The notes beneath the pieces are model-generated. The model saw only the letters and a list, made by a program, of their open reading frames with translations. It searched no databases and was not told where the DNA came from. DNA of 64,000 nucleotides from Thalassotalea profundi (GTDB taxonomy: Bacteria; Pseudomonadota; Gammaproteobacteria; Enterobacterales; Alteromonadaceae): NCBI RefSeq assembly GCF_014653195.1, contig NZ_BNAH01000004.1:235959-299958 (forward strand), read 5' to 3'. This document shows, in pieces, positions 48,462-57,963 of this stretch (the stretch's first letter is position 1; every line of letters begins with the position of its first letter). A program made the position numbers and the translations under genes.

Positions 48462-49130
48462 ATGTTTAAGAAAATCACCGTATTAGTCGTACTATGTTTA
48501 TCTGTTGTTTGCAATATAGCTACCGCAGAAGAAGCAGAGTTACCGCCGATAAACGATCAATACAATAGCGTGCATGGTATGGTGCTTTTTACTAAAAGTT
48601 CAATGGTCTACGCTTATAACCTTTCTAAGTATCAATTACCGAATAATGTCCAATTATTATACCAACTTGATATTAAAGATGTTGCGCTATTGCAAATGAT
48701 TAGAGACGCACAATTAGTGACGATAAAGCCTGAAGCTTTTAATATACAGAGATTAGTACGTGGTGAGGAATTAACCATCAATGCCGATATTTATATGGGG
48801 AATTATGAGCGCGATGGTATGTTAGTACACAAAAGTAGGCCGTTAATTTTTGCGAAAAAACTCTATTCACGTTATCTGAATGATCTTGATGAGTCGAGCA
48901 ATATCCAAGAATATGACGTGGTTGATTTAAACAACAATTACAAAATTTATATCCATAAAATTCAACAAGCGCCTAGTTATGATCATGTACTTTACATTGA
49001 TGTTGAAGCGAGTTGTTTATCAAGATTTAACACTCGTTCACCAGTCCCTAAGCGCAGTGAATTACAATATAAATTTATTAATTGCGGAACCATGACACCG
49101 TTGTATTTTGAAACTCAAGATTTTCAGTAA
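48462..49130 (+). CDS. Hypothetical exported protein
   Basis: This 222-residue protein has a signal peptide (MFKKITVLVVLCLSVVCNIA then TA, cut near residue 22). The mature part has several beta-strand-like runs (VHGMVLFTKSSMVYAYNLSK, LTINADIYMGNYERDGMLVH) and two late Cys (EASCLSRF and KFINCGTM), which could form a disulfide. I do not recognise a named domain. It probably functions in the periplasm. It stands alone between dnaJ and an Lrp-type regulator that faces it. Confidence 0.65.
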   Translation: MFKKITVLVVLCLSVVCNIATAEEAELPPINDQYNSVHGMVLFTKSSMVYAYNLSKYQLPNNVQLLYQLDIKDVALLQMIRDAQLVTIKPEAFNIQRLVRGEELTINADIYMGNYERDGMLVHKSRPLIFAKKLYSRYLNDLDESSNIQEYDVVDLNNNYKIYIHKIQQAPSYDHVLYIDVEASCLSRFNTRSPVPKRSELQYKFINCGTMTPLYFETQDFQ

Positions 49131-49145
49131 ATAGAAATTTTTTTA

Positions 49146-49625
49146 TCAAATGCCATCATCATCTTCAAAACAAGGTAAAACACCACTTCGGCTATATTCG
49201 AAGATTAACGATGTTTCAACTGTTTGCACTTCATCGCGTGAAGTGACAGCATTAAAAACAAATTGGCGTAAATGCTCGCTGTCTTTTACCGACATATGGA
49301 TAAAATAATCATAATTTCCCCCCATATGGTAAAGGCTCACTATCTCAGGCAATTTTAATAAATCATCTCTTAGCTGATTAACTATTTCTTCAGAATAAGG
49401 TTGTAGTCTAATAGCTGCAATTGCTTCAATATTACCGCCAATACTTTTAAAGTTAATTGAGATATGTGAGCCTTTGATGATCCCTTTGGATTTCATGCGC
49501 TTTACGCGTTCTAAACATGTTGACGGAGCAATGCCAATTTGAGCGGCTAATTCTTTGTTGGTGATATCAGCATCTTTGTATAATATGGTTAAAATTTGTA
49601 AATCTATACTATCGAGCTTTTTCAT
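49146..49625 (-). CDS. Lrp/AsnC-family transcriptional regulator
   Basis: This 159-residue protein has the Lrp helix-turn-helix (LDSIDLQILTILYKDADITN, LAAQIGIAPSTCLERVKRMK) and the C-terminal RAM ligand-binding domain (VSLYHMGGNYDYFIHMSVKD, SLIFEYSRSGVLPCFEDD). It is divergent from the Mrp antiporter operon, with about 270 bases between them, so it could regulate that operon or itself. The ligand is unknown; it is too different from Lrp itself to borrow the name. The short FEDDDGI tail is extra. Confidence 0.88.
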   Translation of the reverse strand: MKKLDSIDLQILTILYKDADITNKELAAQIGIAPSTCLERVKRMKSKGIIKGSHISINFKSIGGNIEAIAAIRLQPYSEEIVNQLRDDLLKLPEIVSLYHMGGNYDYFIHMSVKDSEHLRQFVFNAVTSRDEVQTVETSLIFEYSRSGVLPCFEDDDGI

Positions 49626-49822
49626 TGGTCACCTATCATTTGATTATTGCTTGATTAATGTAAATACTACACTTAATACAGGTAGTGAAACCAGTATAAA
49701 ATACGTATAATTTGAATTTTTGACGTAATTAATTTTATTAACCGAATTTTTTCTCTGCCTTTAGATGTATTTAGGTGGTAAAGTCGTTAATAATTTTACT
49801 GTGATATAGTTTGCAAGTGATG

Positions 49823-49834
49823 TGTCATTTGACA
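49823..49834. promoter_or_regulatory. Short palindrome upstream of mrp operon
   Basis: TGTCATTTGACA has perfect five-base arms (TGTCA/TGACA) 62 bases before the mrpA start. Such a motif could be an operator for the divergently encoded Lrp-type protein, but Lrp sites are usually longer and less symmetric. Confidence 0.3.
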
Positions 49835-49895
49835 TATTATGACTATCTATTTTGGTTCAATCGCTTGTCGTTATAAAAATAAAAAGGTTTATTCT

Positions 49896-52688
49896 ATGAC
49901 TTTGCTTTGGATACCCCTGTTATCCTTAATTGGCAGTATTATTTCTTCGATGACGGGTAAGTTAACGCGTAATCAATCGACTAGTTTATCGTTATTAATG
50001 CCATTTATTGCATTATGTATCACGATTAGTTTTGCACCTGCTGTATTCTCCGGTGAAGAAGTTCGTGAAACCATTTCTTGGATACCATTACTCGGTATTA
50101 ATATTGCCTTTCGTTTAGATGGTTTAGCACTACTGTTTGTGTTCATGATTATCACAATAGGTATTTTAGTTATTTTCTATGCGCGTTATTACTTAAGTAG
50201 TAAGGACTCGATGCCCAAGCTCTATTCTTATTTAATGTTATTTATGACAGCAATGCTTGGCATAGTGATGTCAAATAATGTGATTCAACTTTGGTTCTTT
50301 TGGGAACTTACTAGTATTAGCTCATTTTTGCTAATTAGTTACTGGTGGTATAAGTCTGAGGCGCGTAAGGGCGCGATAATGGCTTTAACGATCACTGGTG
50401 GTGGTGGTTTAGCGTTATTAGCTGGCTTATTGATAATAAGTAATATCGTGGGTAGTTATAGCTTAGATGTGATTTTAGCGAGCAGAGAACTTATTCAATC
50501 ACATAATTTATATGAAGTCGCATTAATTTTAGTGCTACTGGGAGCTTTTACTAAATCAGCTCAATTTCCTTTTCATTTTTGGTTGCCACATGCTATGGCA
50601 GCTCCAACTCCTGTTAGTGCTTACCTGCATTCAGCTACTATGGTAAAAGCAGGGATATTTTTATTAGCGCGTTTTTATCCTGCGTTAGCTGGAACCGATA
50701 TTTGGTTTATTATCGTTAGTTTAACTGGGATGACTACATTACTATTTGGCGCTTATGTCGCTTTGTTTAAACATGATTTAAAAGGTTTGCTTGCTTATTC
50801 AACCATTAGTCACTTGGGGCTTATTACCTTATTATTTGGTTTAAATACGGAACTTGCTACGGTCGCGGCTATTTTTCATATAATCAATCATGCAACCTTT
50901 AAGGCGTCATTGTTTATGGCCACGGGGATCATTGATCATGAAACTGGAACCCGCGATATGAGAAAAATTAACGGTATGTGGCGATATATGCCTTATACCG
51001 CGACTTTGGCTATGGTTGCAGCTGCCTCCATGGCGGGTGTGCCATTATTAAACGGCTTCTTGTCTAAAGAGATGTTTTTTGCTGAAACGTTACATCAGCA
51101 ATTACTTGGCTCTATGTCATGGATTATTCCGGTACTTGCAACTATTGCTGGTGCATTCTCTGTCGCTTATTCCGCACGTTTTATTCATGATGTGTTCTTT
51201 AATGGTGATCCCATTGACTTGCCAAAAGAGCCGAGTGAGCCGCCGCGTTATATGAGGGTACCCATTGAAATACTGGTGGCTTTGTGTTTATTAGTTGGTA
51301 TTTTCCCTAATTTTATTGTTGATGATATTTTAACATCAGCGTCTTTCGCTGTTTTAGGTGGCTATGTACCAGAATTTAAAGTGTCTTTATGGCATGGTTT
51401 TAATTTACCTTTATTGATGAGTGCTTTTGCGGTTACAGGTGGTTTATTTATGTATACGCAACGACGTCATTTATTTACATTCCAAGCATCACTTCCCCCT
51501 TTAAATGCTAAAAAAGCTTTTGATAACAGTATTTATGTCATGATTAAATGGTGTCAACGTAAAATAGGGGCGATAGAAAATGGCTCTTTACAACGTTATT
51601 TAATGCTGATGTTTTTAATTGTACTGCTTGGCGCAGGTTGGCCCTTATTTGAAATGCATGAGTTAGTAGGCACCAAAGAGCTTACGCCTGTTAGCATGCA
51701 TAGTGCAGTTGGCGCTGCATTATTAATGATAGGTGCAATAAGTACTGTTATTTGGTATCGCACCAGAATGGTTTCTTTGTTGATGATTTCTGTGGTGGGT
51801 TTGATGGTCTCAGTGGCTTTTACTCGCTTTTCCGCGCCTGATTTAGCATTAACACAATTAACGGTAGAAGTGGTTACTATTGTTTTACTTATGTTAGCGT
51901 TGTTTTTCTTACCGCAGCGTTCGCCTAAAGAGTCAAGCTCTATGCGTATTATACGTGATATAAGTATTTCAGCAGGATTAGGTATAGTCGTAGGTAGTAT
52001 TTGTTATGCACTAATCACTCGCCCATTTGAATCTATCTCCAACTTTTTTATTGCTAACGCTAAAACAGGTGGTGGCGGCACTAATGTTGTTAATGTTATT
52101 TTGGTTGATTTTCGTGGGTTTGATACTTTAGGGGAAATTTGTGTATTAGGGATTGCAGCATTAGGTATTTCTAAATTATTGATTAATTTACCACTCTTTA
52201 TGCCAGGTAGTGACAGTGAAGGGCGACCTTGGGCGAGAGAGCGTTATCCTATTTTGTTAGCAAGTATTTCTCAATCATTATTGCCATTAGCATTATTAGT
52301 TTCGGTATATATATTCTTACGTGGCCATAACCTGCCTGGTGGTGGATTTATTGCGGGCTTAATAACGGCTATTGCTTTTATTTTACAATATATCGCTCAT
52401 GGTTCGAATTGGATATCAGAACGCTTAACCATAAACTATAGAAAAATTATTGCATCTGGCCTTGCTATTGCACTATTAACAGGTGTTGGTAGTTGGTTTT
52501 TTGGTAGACCTTTTATGACAACCTGGTTTGATTATTTCGATATTCCTTTTATTGGAAATATTGAACTAGCAAGTGCTTTAGTTTTTGATCTCGGTGTTTA
52601 TATTACGGTAGTAGGGGCAACATTAATGATATTAGCACACCTTGGTGAATTAACTGCTAATGCGCCTAAAGAAGAGGTGAATATTTAA
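49896..52688 (+). CDS. mrpA: Mrp Na+/H+ antiporter subunit A fused with B
   Basis: The Mrp complex exchanges Na+ for protons. This 930-residue membrane protein joins MrpA, related to Complex I NuoL, and a C-terminal MrpB domain. Visible MrpA marks are [60 protein letters not shown] and the loop [20 protein letters not shown]. The B part is [23 protein letters not shown] at 49896 has AAAAAGG eight bases before it, so it is preferred to the one at 49839. It starts the operon A-C-D-E-F-G, the group 2 arrangement seen for Vibrio cholerae Mrp and rhizobial Pha. Confidence 0.93.
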   Translation: MTLLWIPLLSLIGSIISSMTGKLTRNQSTSLSLLMPFIALCITISFAPAVFSGEEVRETISWIPLLGINIAFRLDGLALLFVFMIITIGILVIFYARYYLSSKDSMPKLYSYLMLFMTAMLGIVMSNNVIQLWFFWELTSISSFLLISYWWYKSEARKGAIMALTITGGGGLALLAGLLIISNIVGSYSLDVILASRELIQSHNLYEVALILVLLGAFTKSAQFPFHFWLPHAMAAPTPVSAYLHSATMVKAGIFLLARFYPALAGTDIWFIIVSLTGMTTLLFGAYVALFKHDLKGLLAYSTISHLGLITLLFGLNTELATVAAIFHIINHATFKASLFMATGIIDHETGTRDMRKINGMWRYMPYTATLAMVAAASMAGVPLLNGFLSKEMFFAETLHQQLLGSMSWIIPVLATIAGAFSVAYSARFIHDVFFNGDPIDLPKEPSEPPRYMRVPIEILVALCLLVGIFPNFIVDDILTSASFAVLGGYVPEFKVSLWHGFNLPLLMSAFAVTGGLFMYTQRRHLFTFQASLPPLNAKKAFDNSIYVMIKWCQRKIGAIENGSLQRYLMLMFLIVLLGAGWPLFEMHELVGTKELTPVSMHSAVGAALLMIGAISTVIWYRTRMVSLLMISVVGLMVSVAFTRFSAPDLALTQLTVEVVTIVLLMLALFFLPQRSPKESSSMRIIRDISISAGLGIVVGSICYALITRPFESISNFFIANAKTGGGGTNVVNVILVDFRGFDTLGEICVLGIAALGISKLLINLPLFMPGSDSEGRPWARERYPILLASISQSLLPLALLVSVYIFLRGHNLPGGGFIAGLITAIAFILQYIAHGSNWISERLTINYRKIIASGLAIALLTGVGSWFFGRPFMTTWFDYFDIPFIGNIELASALVFDLGVYITVVGATLMILAHLGELTANAPKEEVNI

Positions 52689-53029
52689 TGGAATTACTTT
52701 ATGCAGCTAGCGTTGGAATTTTGGTTTCTTGTGGCGTATTTTTAATTTTACGCTCAAGAACATTCCCCGTAGTGTTAGGGTTAACCATGCTTTCTTATGC
52801 GGTTAACTTATTTTTATTTTCATCAGGTAGGCTAAGTCTCAATAGTGCTGTTGTTCTTGGGCACAGTAGTGAATATGCTGATCCATTACCGCAGGCTTTT
52901 GTTTTAACTGCAATTGTAATTGGTTTTGCTATGACCGCATTTGTGGTTATTTTAGCGATAAGAGGCCGAGCTGATTTAGGGAATGACCATGTTAACGGAC
53001 AAGTGCCAGAAAATAAGGTGAAGAGATGA
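52688..53029 (+). CDS. mrpC: Mrp antiporter subunit C
   Basis: This 113-residue protein is related to NuoK, with three membrane helices. It has the conserved GLTMLSYAVNLFLFSSGRLS and the DPLPQAFVLTAIVIGFAMTA block of MrpC. Its ATG overlaps the end of mrpA (TAATG), showing translational coupling. The tail is hydrophilic and basic. It forms part of the membrane arm of the antiporter. Confidence 0.93.
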   Translation: MELLYAASVGILVSCGVFLILRSRTFPVVLGLTMLSYAVNLFLFSSGRLSLNSAVVLGHSSEYADPLPQAFVLTAIVIGFAMTAFVVILAIRGRADLGNDHVNGQVPENKVKR

Positions 53030-54570
53030 TTCAGCATTTGACTTCATTACCTGTATTACTGCCTATGTTGGCAGGCATCCTTTTATTAATGCCACCTTGT
53101 GGAAAAAACCAAAGTCTTAGACGTTTTGTTTCTGTTACGCTTAGTGTTGTCACATTTTTAATTTCAATTGTTTTATTATTAAAAGTGCAAGCAGATGGTA
53201 CCCAGGTTTATGCTATTGGTGACTGGAGTGCCCCGTTTGGCATTGTATTAGTTGCAGATCCTCTCTCTACGTTATTAACTTCTTTAACAGCATTATTGGG
53301 CATTGTATGTGTTTTATATGCAAGTGCTGGCGATGATGCAAAAGGTAGTTTTTTTCACCCGCTCGTGCACTTTTTAATTTTTGGTGTAAATGGTGCATTT
53401 TTAACGGGAGATGCTTTTAACTTATTTGTATTTTTTGAAGTATTACTTATAGCTTCATATGCTTTATTAATGCATGGTGGAGATAAAAAAAATACTCGGG
53501 CTGCATTACAATACGTAATAATGAACCTTGTAGGTTCTGCGGTGTTCTTAATCGCTCTAGGTGTACTATACGGCGTTTTAGGCACTTTGAATATGGCTGA
53601 TATGGCACAAAAAGTAGGGCTTTTACAAGGAGATGATGTTTATCTTGCGAAAATTGGTGGTTTATTATTACTAGTCGTTTTTGCTTTAAAAGGCGCTTTA
53701 CTACCTTTACATCTATGGTTACCTAATACTTATGCCACTGCGATACCTATTGTTGCTGCATTATTTGCGATAATGACCAAAGTAGGTGTGTACTCAATGA
53801 TGCGCGTTTATACATTGATTTTTGGCGATGATGCAGGCGAATTAGCTCATATGGCGCAAGATTGGTTATGGTGGTTAGCACTTGCTACTATTGTTATGGG
53901 AGCCGTGGGCGTGCTAGCAAGCCAAGATTTACGAAAACTAATCGCTAATTTGGTTATTGTTTCTGTAGGCACTTTAGTTGCTTTAGTTACAGTACAAACA
54001 GTGGAGGCTAGTTCGGCTGCTATATATTATCTAGTTCATTCTACTTTAGTTACCGCAGCACTTTTTATATTAGCCGATTTAATTGGTCGTCAACGAGGAA
54101 AAGTTGCGGATAGGATCACTGTTGGTACGCCAGTTTCTCAGCCTAAACTATTAGGAACCTGTTTTATTATTGCTGCTGTAGCTGTTATCGGTATGCCGCC
54201 TTTATCTGGTTTTATTGGTAAAGTATGGTTGCTAAAATCAACCGTTAATTATGAATACAGCTTTATATTTTGGCCTTTATATTTACTGGCGAGTTTAGCT
54301 GTTTTATTTGCTGTTTCTAAAGCTGGAAGTACGGTGTTTTGGCACCATCAAACTAAGTTTGAGGGTAAAGTAACTGATAATAGATCGCCGGAAAGAATAC
54401 AACAAGAGCGTGTTCAACCGGCTGAATTAGCGGCATTATTAATTTTAATTGTTAGTGCGCCATTAATGAGTATTTTTGCCGGACCATTGAGTGAATATGC
54501 CATAGATGCAGCTACTCAATTACATGACTTTAATAATAATATTAACATTATTCTTTCGGGAGACCAGTAA
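53026..54570 (+). CDS. mrpD: Mrp antiporter subunit D
   Basis: The 514-residue protein is the NuoN/M-like subunit, with about 14 membrane helices. Conserved parts include FNLFVFFEVLLIASYALLMH, LKGALLPLHLWLPNTYATAI and the proton-channel Lys-containing loop IMTKVGVYSMMRVYTLIF. It overlaps mrpC by four bases (ATGA). Together with MrpA it is the likely proton and Na+ pathway. Confidence 0.94.
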   Translation: MIQHLTSLPVLLPMLAGILLLMPPCGKNQSLRRFVSVTLSVVTFLISIVLLLKVQADGTQVYAIGDWSAPFGIVLVADPLSTLLTSLTALLGIVCVLYASAGDDAKGSFFHPLVHFLIFGVNGAFLTGDAFNLFVFFEVLLIASYALLMHGGDKKNTRAALQYVIMNLVGSAVFLIALGVLYGVLGTLNMADMAQKVGLLQGDDVYLAKIGGLLLLVVFALKGALLPLHLWLPNTYATAIPIVAALFAIMTKVGVYSMMRVYTLIFGDDAGELAHMAQDWLWWLALATIVMGAVGVLASQDLRKLIANLVIVSVGTLVALVTVQTVEASSAAIYYLVHSTLVTAALFILADLIGRQRGKVADRITVGTPVSQPKLLGTCFIIAAVAVIGMPPLSGFIGKVWLLKSTVNYEYSFIFWPLYLLASLAVLFAVSKAGSTVFWHHQTKFEGKVTDNRSPERIQQERVQPAELAALLILIVSAPLMSIFAGPLSEYAIDAATQLHDFNNNINIILSGDQ

Positions 54571-55106
54571 TGCGACTAGAAACTCGATTTAAATGGTTAC
54601 CTACTCCTATTACCAGTACATTATTGTTCCTTGTTTGGTTACTTTTAAATAATAGTGTATCTACAGGGCATATTGTTTTAGCATTGATTCTTGCTATTAC
54701 TATTCCTTTGATAACCAGTCCTTTTAGAACTAAACAACCATTAATTATTAAACCAGTTTTAGCTATTCGTCATTTAATGTTGGTTTTATACGATATTATT
54801 ACTGCTAATGTTCAGGTTGCCATTTTAATTTTAGGCCCAACTAAAAAGTTGACTCCAGGTTTTGTTAAAGTTCCTTTGGACTTAACGCATAGTATGCCCA
54901 TTACCATTTTGGCCAGTACAGTATCCTTAACGCCAGGTACCGTTAGCGCCGAAGTTTATCCATGGCGTGAATGTTTTGTAGAAGGTCAAAAACCACAACA
55001 ACGCTACTTATTAATCCATGTTTTAAATCTTACCGATGAGCAGGAATTAATCAAAACAATTAAACAGCGTTACGAAGCACCTCTTAAGGAGATATTTCAA
55101 TGCTAG
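54570..55106 (+). CDS. mrpE: Mrp antiporter subunit E
   Basis: The 178-residue protein has a hydrophobic N-terminal part (about two helices) and a conserved C-terminal cytoplasmic domain. HSMPITILASTVSLTPGTVS is the family signature. The ATG overlaps the mrpD stop (TAATG). MrpE is unique to Mrp and has no Complex I counterpart. Confidence 0.92.
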   Translation: MRLETRFKWLPTPITSTLLFLVWLLLNNSVSTGHIVLALILAITIPLITSPFRTKQPLIIKPVLAIRHLMLVLYDIITANVQVAILILGPTKKLTPGFVKVPLDLTHSMPITILASTVSLTPGTVSAEVYPWRECFVEGQKPQQRYLLIHVLNLTDEQELIKTIKQRYEAPLKEIFQC

Positions 55107-55369
55107 ATACTGTTATATTAATTGTCTTCGCGATGATAGGACTGTCTTTGTTATTAAATGTATGGCGCTTATTAGTAGGACCATCTGTTCCTGATAGAAT
55201 ACTTGCACTTGATACTATGTATATTAATAGTATAGCGCTGATTATTTTATACGGCATGAATATGGGAACGGAATTATATTTCGAAGCGGCTTTATTAATA
55301 GCAATGTTAGGCTTTGTTAGTACTGTTGCTGTATGTAAATATTTATTACGCGGCGATATCATCGAATAA
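55100..55369 (+). CDS. mrpF: Mrp antiporter subunit F
   Basis: This 89-residue protein with three membrane helices has the MrpF pattern WRLLVGPSVPDRILALDTMY and ends FVSTVAVCKYLLRGDIIE. Its ATG lies inside the last codons of mrpE (seven-base overlap), and AAGGAG at 55086-55091 serves as its ribosome site. Confidence 0.92.
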   Translation: MLDTVILIVFAMIGLSLLLNVWRLLVGPSVPDRILALDTMYINSIALIILYGMNMGTELYFEAALLIAMLGFVSTVAVCKYLLRGDIIE

Positions 55370-55379
55370 AGGGCAAGTT

Positions 55380-55712
55380 ATGACTGAATGGATTATTTCA
55401 ATATTATTATTAATTGGTGGCTCCTTTGTACTTATTGGCTCTATAGGTTTAGTGAAAATGCCTGATTATTTCATGCGCTTACATGGGCCTACGAAGGCAA
55501 CAACTTTAGGTATGGCATCTTTGTTAACAGCTGCCATGGTTTTTTTTAGTACGTCACAAGACGCCTTAAGTGTAAAAGAAATTCTAATTTCAATTTTTTT
55601 ATTATTAACCGCACCTATTAGTGCTTATATGATGATTAAATCAGCTATTCATCATAAACTTGACAGTATTGAGCGTACTCAGGGTAAAGATAATATAGAG
55701 GATGATGTTTAA
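55380..55712 (+). CDS. mrpG: Mrp antiporter subunit G
   Basis: This 110-residue protein has three membrane helices, with VLIGSIGLVKMPDYFMRLHG and PTKATTLGMASLLTAAM as the MrpG/PhaG signatures. ATG at 55380 is chosen over an upstream in-frame codon at 55314, which would overlap mrpF deeply. It follows mrpF by ten bases and ends the operon, with a terminator at 55808-55835. Confidence 0.92.
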   Translation: MTEWIISILLLIGGSFVLIGSIGLVKMPDYFMRLHGPTKATTLGMASLLTAAMVFFSTSQDALSVKEILISIFLLLTAPISAYMMIKSAIHHKLDSIERTQGKDNIEDDV

Positions 55713-55807
55713 CTTTTATAACCTATTAATATACAGCTCAATAACATATACCTAATTGCCTTTACTTTTTACTTTCAATGAGGTTTATTTCTTTGGTAAA
55801 TAACCTC

Positions 55808-55835
55808 AATGACAATGTTATTGTTGTCATTTTTC
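55808..55835 (+). terminator. Terminator after the mrp operon
   Basis: AATGACAA at 55808-55815, an eight-base loop and TTGTCATT at 55824-55831, then TTTTC, form a terminator-like hairpin about 95 bases after the last stop and 50 bases before the next gene. Confidence 0.65.
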
Positions 55836-55884
55836 GTTAGAATATGCGCCAAATTATTTAACTTATGTTGCCGCTTTCAAAATA

Positions 55885-56436
55885 ATGCCACATCATTACC
55901 AAGATTTAATGACCTTATTTGAAATTACTTTCTATAGCCAATATCGAACAAAATTGGTGAAAGGCGAAAGTGAGCCGGTTTACTTACCTATAAATGAAGA
56001 ATGTGATTACCACCAAGTTATCTTTGCTCATGGTTATTATTCAAGTGCTTTACATGAGATTGCTCATTGGTGTATTGCAGGGCAAGCTCGCCGCTTATTG
56101 GAAGATTACGGTTATTGGTATCTACCTGATGGCCGTGATAAAGAACAGCAAAAGCAATTTGAGCAAGTAGAAGTAAAACCTCAAGCGCTTGAATGGGCAT
56201 TTTGTGTAGCGTCTAATAAGGCGTTTAATGTTTCCGCTGATAATTTAAACGGTTATGAAGCTGACCATACAAGTTTTCGTTTGAAGGTTTATCAACAAGT
56301 AAAAAAATATTTAAAAGAAGGCTTTCCTAAGCGGGCCCAACAGTTTATTGATGTATTAGCTGATTTTTATCAAGTGAATACACCATTGAACTTATCACAA
56401 TTTGAACTAGATTCTGAGTTATATCAAGATGTTTAA
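55885..56436 (+). CDS. epmC: EpmC, elongation factor P hydroxylase
   Basis: EpmC hydroxylates the beta-lysyl-lysine on elongation factor P in the last step of its modification. The 183-residue product matches E. coli EpmC/YfcM (182). Its iron site appears in SSALHEIAHWCIAGQARRLL and LEWAFCVASNKAFNVSADNL. The neighbours yfcL, mnmC and fabB are the same as in E. coli, which supports the call. It overlaps the following ATP-NAD kinase-like gene by eight bases. No epmA or epmB is present here. Confidence 0.93.
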   Translation: MPHHYQDLMTLFEITFYSQYRTKLVKGESEPVYLPINEECDYHQVIFAHGYYSSALHEIAHWCIAGQARRLLEDYGYWYLPDGRDKEQQKQFEQVEVKPQALEWAFCVASNKAFNVSADNLNGYEADHTSFRLKVYQQVKKYLKEGFPKRAQQFIDVLADFYQVNTPLNLSQFELDSELYQDV

Positions 56437-57571
56437 ACTAGGTTTAATTATAAATCCTATTGCAGGAATTGGCGGAAGTGTTGCGTTAAAAGGAAGTGAT
56501 GGTGAAGGCCTTGCTGAACAAGCTTTGTCTTTAGGTGCTAAGGCAAAGGCAAATGAACGAGCTCAACTTGCACTTGAAATATTAAAACCATATGCGGCTC
56601 AGATACATATTTATACAGCAAGCGGGCCAATGGGAGAAGATACAGCTAAATCATTAGGCTTTAATGTCAGTGTTGTTCATCACTTAGGGATGCCAGAGTC
56701 TGGTGGTAAACAAATAAGCTCAGCTAAAGATACTGAGAATACCGTGCAAGCACTACTCGATGAAGGTATTGACCTGTTGTTGTTTGCTGGTGGTGATGGT
56801 ACAGCTCGAAATGTATGTAATAAAGTGTCAGATCAATTTCCTGTTTTAGGTATTCCTGCTGGCTGTAAAATACACTCAGGTGTTTATGCTGTTACACCTA
56901 AGGCAGCTGGACGTGTGGTAGAGCTTATGGTGACCAATCAATTAGTAACGCTTACAGATGCCGATGTAATGGATATTGATGAATCCCTTTTTCGAGATGG
57001 CATTGTTAAAGCAAAACGTTATGGTGAGATGCAAGTCCCTAGTGAATTGCGTTATGTACAGGCAGTAAAGTCAGGCGGAAAAGAGTCTGATGAATTAGTC
57101 TTGCAGGATATTGCGGCTGATGTGATTAACCAAATGGAAGAACAATTATTTATTATAGGCTCTGGCTCAACAACAGCATTTTTAATGGAAGAGCTTGCTA
57201 TTAACAATACGCTTTTGGGGGTTGATGTTATTCAAGAGCAGCAACTTATAATGAATGACGCAACAGAGCCTCAATTGTGGCAATTAATTGAATCTTCAAA
57301 TCAACCGGTTAAGTTAGTGATCACATTAATTGGCGGTCAGGGTCATATTTTTGGGCGGGGTAACCAGCAGTTGAGTCCGCGCATTATCAACAAAATAGGC
57401 AAAGATAATATCATTATCATAGCAACTAAAACTAAATTAATGGCGTTGAATGCTCGACCATTAATTGTTGATACGGGTGACAGTGAAACTGATAAAATGC
57501 TATCGGGCTTTATGACAGTAACTACTGGTTATAATGATCAAGTACTTTATCCAGTAGCAAGTCCGCAGTAG
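56429..57571 (+). CDS. ATP-NAD kinase family protein
   Basis: This 380-residue protein belongs to the ATP-NAD kinase-like (AcoX-related) family. It starts FKLGLIINPIAGIGGSVALK, has LLFAGGDGTARNVCN with the GGDGT phosphate-binding motif, and LGIPAGCKIHSGVYAVTPK. It is longer than NadK and only distantly related, so it is not a second NadK by sequence; the substrate is unknown. It is coupled to epmC by overlap and is not part of the E. coli order at this place. Confidence 0.8.
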   Translation: MFKLGLIINPIAGIGGSVALKGSDGEGLAEQALSLGAKAKANERAQLALEILKPYAAQIHIYTASGPMGEDTAKSLGFNVSVVHHLGMPESGGKQISSAKDTENTVQALLDEGIDLLLFAGGDGTARNVCNKVSDQFPVLGIPAGCKIHSGVYAVTPKAAGRVVELMVTNQLVTLTDADVMDIDESLFRDGIVKAKRYGEMQVPSELRYVQAVKSGGKESDELVLQDIAADVINQMEEQLFIIGSGSTTAFLMEELAINNTLLGVDVIQEQQLIMNDATEPQLWQLIESSNQPVKLVITLIGGQGHIFGRGNQQLSPRIINKIGKDNIIIIATKTKLMALNARPLIVDTGDSETDKMLSGFMTVTTGYNDQVLYPVASPQ

Positions 57572-57632
57572 TTGCAATTATAAAACTCATAATTACCTAA
57601 GTTGGTACAGAATATATTTGGAGAGTAAATCT

Positions 57633-57917
57633 TTGGAAAATAATTTGAAATTTAATAACCTAACGCAATTGTATCAATATTTAGATGATTTAGTTGCTAA
57701 TGACGCTAGTAGCGATGAACTGTTTGCAAGTAGCTATTTACGGGGCTTTATTAGTTTATCCGCAAGTCAATTTGGTGATGAATCTCAGGCATTAACAACA
57801 GCTTTAGCTAATGATATTACTGAAAAAGTTCAAGCGGCTCGTACTGAGTTGTCACCGGATGATCGCATTATTGTAAAGCAGTATTGGGCTGAATTAAGCC
57901 AAGCGTTTACTGCGTAA
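57633..57917 (+). CDS. yfcL: YfcL-family small protein
   Basis: This 94-residue helical protein is called YfcL by sequence (LYQYLDDLVANDASSDELFA, SSYLRGFISLSASQ, RIIVKQYWAELSQAF) and by place, between epmC and mnmC as in E. coli. Length matches E. coli YfcL (92). TTG at 57633 is chosen because GGAG at 57620-57623 lies before it; another TTG at 57618 is possible. Function is unknown. It converges with mnmC. Confidence 0.82.
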   Translation: MENNLKFNNLTQLYQYLDDLVANDASSDELFASSYLRGFISLSASQFGDESQALTTALANDITEKVQAARTELSPDDRIIVKQYWAELSQAFTA

Positions 57918-57963
57918 ATTTACAAGGCATTATTATTAATAACCCGCTCATATTAATATTTGG

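Noticed and set aside
52405..52422. GGTTCGAATTGGATATC resembling a tRNA T-arm
   Set aside because: It lies inside mrpA coding sequence and no cloverleaf can be built around it.
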